Source: an uncultured Anaerolineaceae bacterium
GTDB taxonomy: Bacteria > Chloroflexota > Anaerolineae > Promineifilales > Promineifilaceae
Reading direction: 5' to 3'
NCBI GenBank assembly: GCA_937967805.1
Contig: CALBTC010000140.1
Span: 1 to 8,594 of the forward strand
Length of the DNA stretch: 8,594 nucleotides
Position 1 is the first letter of the stretch; each line of letters starts with the position of its first letter. This document shows, piece after piece, positions 6,190 through 8,594 of the stretch. A program made the translations under genes and the position numbers. Under the pieces are notes generated by a model, which was given only the letters and a program-made list of their open reading frames with translations, was not told the origin of the DNA and searched no databases.

Positions 6190-6218
6190 ATTGTAGCGAG
6201 CAGCGAACGGGGGGGCAA
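6190..6218 (-). promoter_or_regulatory. Sigma70-like promoter of the regulator-dcyD operon
   Basis: TTGCCC (-35, 6218-6213), a 17-nt spacer and TACAAT (-10, 6195-6190) lie on the minus strand downstream of the amylase terminator. Transcription would start near 6183, leaving a leader of about 26 nt with the AAGGA ribosome site. The heptamer pair TCGCTGC/TCGCTAC (6206-6193) sits between the boxes and runs into the -10. Confidence 0.65.
6193..6206 (-). promoter_or_regulatory. Tandem heptamer in the regulator promoter
   Basis: On the minus strand TCGCTGC is followed directly by TCGCTAC (six of seven bases equal), overlapping the -10 box. SARP/BTAD regulators are known to bind direct heptamer repeats near the -35 region, so this could be an autoregulatory site. 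The repeat is short and its spacing is not the classical one, so the role is speculative. Confidence 0.25.
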
Positions 6219-6235
6219 ATGGGTTTTGTTTAGAT

Positions 6236-6273
6236 AAAAAAAACGGCCGTTCCTTGTCGGGGAACGGCCGTTT
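6236..6273 (-). terminator. Rho-independent terminator of the amylase gene
   Basis: On the minus strand a perfect 13-bp stem (AAACGGCCGTTCC, 6273-6261, paired with GGAACGGCCGTTT, 6253-6241) with a 7-nt loop is followed by a run of T (6243-6236 is eight A on the plus strand). It begins 30 nt after the amylase stop. Each arm contains one copy of the window's iterated palindrome ACGGCCGT. It insulates the regulator promoter from amylase transcription. Confidence 0.93.
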
Positions 6274-6303
6274 CGCATCAATCATGTTTTGCAGCTAACT
6301 GAG

Positions 6304-8594
6304 CTACTGCCACCAACCCGTATAGCTGCCCGTGCCGCTGGACGGCACCGAGTAGGTCCGGTTGCCGCCACCTTCCCAAATCGTTGTGCCACCCTGCCGC
6401 ACAATAAACTTAAACTGGATCGACTGCCCCGCACTGCTGGTGAAGATTGCCGGACCGCTCCAGGTGTCGCTGTCTACCCAGCTCAGCGGCACGGCATTGG
6501 CCGGGTCCCAGTTGCCCAACTCCGGCACGTTACCCACCACGTGCATATCCTGACCCCACTGCGTCACGTAGCCGTTGACCGTAAAGTTAACCGTCACACC
6601 GGCTTGCGGAGCCAGCACCACGCCCGGATCATTGTTGTCCAGCGTGATCGAACACTGCCCGCTGCTAACCGTGCAGCTTTTGCCGCTGCCCAGCAAATCT
6701 TGCAGGACCGTGCCGTTGGCATAGGGTAGCGATACGCCGCCCAGGTTGGGAATGTTCAAAGTCCGGGTGCCGCCGCTGTCGTTCAGGGCGACCAGCACCG
6801 CGCCGCTGCCTTGCCCTCGCTGGTAGGCGTAGGTGCGGTCCGCGTTATGGCGATACAGGGCAATGTAATCGGCCGGGCTAAACGTTTGCAGCGCCGGCGT
6901 TGCTTTGCGCACATCAATGAGCGTCTCGTAGAAATCCCACAGCGCGGTGTTGGCGCTGCCTGACCATTCGCTAGGAGCTGAGGCATCATAAAAGTTCCAG
7001 GGCATCCGCTCGCGGGCATATTCCGGACGGCCGCCGCCAAAGTGGTAAATGCCAAACTCTTGTCCCAAACCAATCTCATTGCCGTAGTACATCACCGGCA
7101 CACAGGGTTGGGTAAACATGATAAGGGCGCCCTGCTTCATGTCTGCCAGGTTGTAACCCACGCGGTGCGAAAAACGGTCCATGTCGTGGTTGTCGATGAA
7201 GCAGCCGCGCACAAATTCGCTGGGGGAGATGCCGCCCTGATAGTAGAAGCTGGCCCGGTCGCGCAGGCTGCTGTCCAGCGAGTCCACGCTATTGCCGCCG
7301 GTAAAGAAGCCCACGATGGCCGCATTGGCCTCAAAATCCATCGCCGAGTCAATCCGCCCCTGCTGGCGGCGAATCATTTCCGGCCCGTTCTCCAGCCAGA
7401 TTTCGGCAATGGTGAAGGTGTCGCTGTCGCCAATCGTGTCGTTGAATTCGCGCCAGAAGTCGGTGCTGGGCCCAGGCGCATAATCCAGCCGGTAGCCCGC
7501 GTGGCCCAGGGTGTTTAGCCAGTAATCGGCCCGGCTGTTGATGACCCAGTTGCGCGCGGCGCTGTTGTCGTTGTTAATTTGCGGCAGTTCCAGCACGCCG
7601 AAGAAGCTCTTGTTGGTGTCGTTGGAGCCGTAAACGGTGTAGCTGGCGGAACTGGTATTGAAGCCGGAGGGAAAATTGACGGTAAAGGTGGGATCTGCGG
7701 CCGTACTGCACGCGCTGAAGGTGTACCAGGCGCTAAACGGTCCGGCGCAGGTAGTGCTGGCGCTGATAAAGTTGCTGTGCTGGCTGGAGGTGTGGTTGGG
7801 TACAAAGTCTAAAATCACGCGAATATCGCGGTTGGCCGCCTGGGTCACCAGCGTTTGCAAATCACTTTGGGTGCCAAACACCTCTTCCACGTTCAGCGGG
7901 TCGCTGGGATGGTAGCCATGATACGTGAAGTAAATGTCACCGTTGCTGTTGAAGTCGGTATCGGTGTAGAAATTGGGATTGTCGAAGACAGGGGAGAGCC
8001 ACAGGACATTGATGCCCAAATCTTGCAGGTAGTCCAGCCGGGCAATGACGCCATCCAGGTCGCCGCCATTGTAGGTGAAGCGGTAATCATCTTGCGGATG
8101 GGTGGGCAGCGCGCCATGTACGGCGTGGTTGTTGTCGCAGTAGCCGCTGGCGGCCTCGGCACAGTAATCGTTGTTACTGGTGTCGCCATCGTAAAAGCGA
8201 TCGACAAAAACGTTGTAAATCACGGCGTCGCCAATCCAGGAGGGAAGCTGGTTTTCACCGACGCGGAAGCCGAAGATGCGCGCCTGGGTGGGATCGGTCA
8301 CGGGCCAGTCGTTGCTGCTGTCAGCATATTTGGTGTCGCCCCCGCCACTGTGCCAGGAGGCAATTTTGTAGCGGATAACGGTGCCGGTGGTCCAGGGTCC
8401 GGCAGTGGCTTTGTACCACAGCGTGTTATTTTCAGTGTGATCCAGGGTCATGGTGATGGCCTGGGTGGTGCCTTGCGGGGCGTGGGTGGTGGGGTCGATG
8501 GACGGTTCGCTGCCGTCGGTGGTGAGGTAGAGGCGCGTGTCGGTGACCCAGCCCTGGTAGCCTACCTGAACCCAGAAATCGACGGTATCGCTGC
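6304..8594 (-). CDS. Secreted GH13 alpha-amylase-family enzyme with CBM20 (5' end beyond window)
   Basis: The frame is open from the right edge to TAG 6306-6304, 762 codons. The Met at 8451 is internal, because protein-like sequence (DTVDFWVQVGYQGWV, LYLTTDGSEPSIDPTT) continues upstream without a stop, so the start and any signal peptide are missing. Numbering from that Met: an Ig-like N-domain up to about 65; the GH13 barrel from DAVIYNVFVDRFYDGD (75-90); region I DFVPNH (215-220); LPQINNDN (289-296); region II GYRLDYAPG with nucleophile D323; region III TIAEIW with acid/base E350; region IV FIDNHDMDR with D423; and a C-terminal beta domain. CBM20 covers about 620-715 (VNFTVNGYVTQWGQDMHVVG, ELGNWDP, TSSAGQSIQFKFIV, WEGGGNRTYSVP). 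It should hydrolyse starch-like alpha-1,4-glucans outside the cell. Eight cysteines in close pairs fit an exported, disulfide-bonded protein. The exact specificity (amylase, neopullulanase or related) is open. Confidence 0.93.
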   Translation of the reverse strand, partial: SDTVDFWVQVGYQGWVTDTRLYLTTDGSEPSIDPTTHAPQGTTQAITMTLDHTENNTLWYKATAGPWTTGTVIRYKIASWHSGGGDTKYADSSNDWPVTDPTQARIFGFRVGENQLPSWIGDAVIYNVFVDRFYDGDTSNNDYCAEAASGYCDNNHAVHGALPTHPQDDYRFTYNGGDLDGVIARLDYLQDLGINVLWLSPVFDNPNFYTDTDFNSNGDIYFTYHGYHPSDPLNVEEVFGTQSDLQTLVTQAANRDIRVILDFVPNHTSSQHSNFISASTTCAGPFSAWYTFSACSTAADPTFTVNFPSGFNTSSASYTVYGSNDTNKSFFGVLELPQINNDNSAARNWVINSRADYWLNTLGHAGYRLDYAPGPSTDFWREFNDTIGDSDTFTIAEIWLENGPEMIRRQQGRIDSAMDFEANAAIVGFFTGGNSVDSLDSSLRDRASFYYQGGISPSEFVRGCFIDNHDMDRFSHRVGYNLADMKQGALIMFTQPCVPVMYYGNEIGLGQEFGIYHFGGGRPEYARERMPWNFYDASAPSEWSGSANTALWDFYETLIDVRKATPALQTFSPADYIALYRHNADRTYAYQRGQGSGAVLVALNDSGGTRTLNIPNLGGVSLPYANGTVLQDLLGSGKSCTVSSGQCSITLDNNDPGVVLAPQAGVTVNFTVNGYVTQWGQDMHVVGNVPELGNWDPANAVPLSWVDSDTWSGPAIFTSSAGQSIQFKFIVRQGGTTIWEGGGNRTYSVPSSGTGSYTGWWQ

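Larger units (their letters stand above)
399..6271. repeat. Dispersed 8-bp palindrome ACGGCCGT, ten copies
   Basis: Perfect copies start at 399, 666, 3264, 3936, 4308, 4359, 5283, 5796, 6243 and 6264. Near-copies keeping CGGCCG lie at 801, 2642, 3730, 5002 and 7698, among other sites. The six copies in the regulator all encode Thr-Ala-Val (ACG GCC GTN). The two in the GNAT gene are read in another phase as Arg-Pro (CGG CCG). The last two form the terminator arms. Occurrence in two phases and in non-coding DNA indicates selection or spread at DNA level, as for the cyanobacterial HIP1 octamer. No perfect copy lies in 674-3263 (antitoxin, toxin, remnant, dcyD) or in the amylase gene. Confidence 0.8.

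Noticed and set aside
7042..7518. 158-codon plus-strand ORF opposite the amylase
   Set aside because: It is antisense to the catalytic barrel with conserved GH13 motifs; a shadow frame.
8449..8451. Met at 8451 as the amylase start
   Set aside because: The frame stays open and protein-like to the window edge, no Shine-Dalgarno is present, and a secreted enzyme would need a signal peptide, which is absent here.
1..8594. CRISPR arrays, tRNA/rRNA genes, IS elements or phage genes
   Set aside because: No regularly spaced repeats, cloverleaf sequences, transposase motifs or phage proteins were seen on either strand.

Overview
The window is a bacterial chromosomal segment in which every credible gene lies on the minus strand, so the genes read from right to left. 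The best guess at source is a Chloroflexota (Anaerolineae/Caldilineae-like) bacterium. This rests on a very large MalT-like ATPase/TPR regulator with a C-terminal winged-helix plus BTAD module, a secreted GH13-CBM20 amylase, and a strongly over-represented short palindrome. It is an inference from style, not from a marker gene.

Layout in transcription order. (1) 8594-6304: a GH13 alpha-amylase-family enzyme with a C-terminal CBM20 starch-binding domain. Its 5' end is cut off by the right edge. It ends in a strong rho-independent terminator (6273-6236). (2) 6218-1914: a sigma70-like promoter drives a 1078-residue STAND/MalT-type regulator whose output domain is SARP-like (winged helix + BTAD). 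It is followed after 29 nt by a D-cysteine desulfhydrase/ACC-deaminase-family PLP enzyme (dcyD-like). The two probably form an operon, although dcyD also has a TATAAT box placed so that a leaderless transcript could start at its ATG. (3) 1913-1637: about 280 nt of AT-richer DNA with no recognisable gene. It holds a 56-codon TTG ORF or frameshifted remnant, a hairpin and several palindromes. (4) 1636-945: a HigBA-2/NadS-type toxin-antitoxin operon, toxin first, with a clear promoter, a Shine-Dalgarno and a 4-nt ATGA overlap between the genes. (5) 888-1: a tandem-GNAT acetyltransferase, open at the left edge.

The most striking signal outside the genes is the 8-bp palindrome ACGGCCGT. It occurs ten times, in two different codon phases inside genes, and twice more as the two arms of the amylase terminator. 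That makes it a DNA-level iterated motif resembling cyanobacterial HIP1. It is missing from the toxin-antitoxin/remnant segment, which is also poorer in GC, consistent with that segment being a later arrival. No phage, CRISPR, IS element, tRNA or rRNA was seen, and I found no convincing new multi-gene system. The regulator-dcyD pairing and the iterated palindrome are the best leads.
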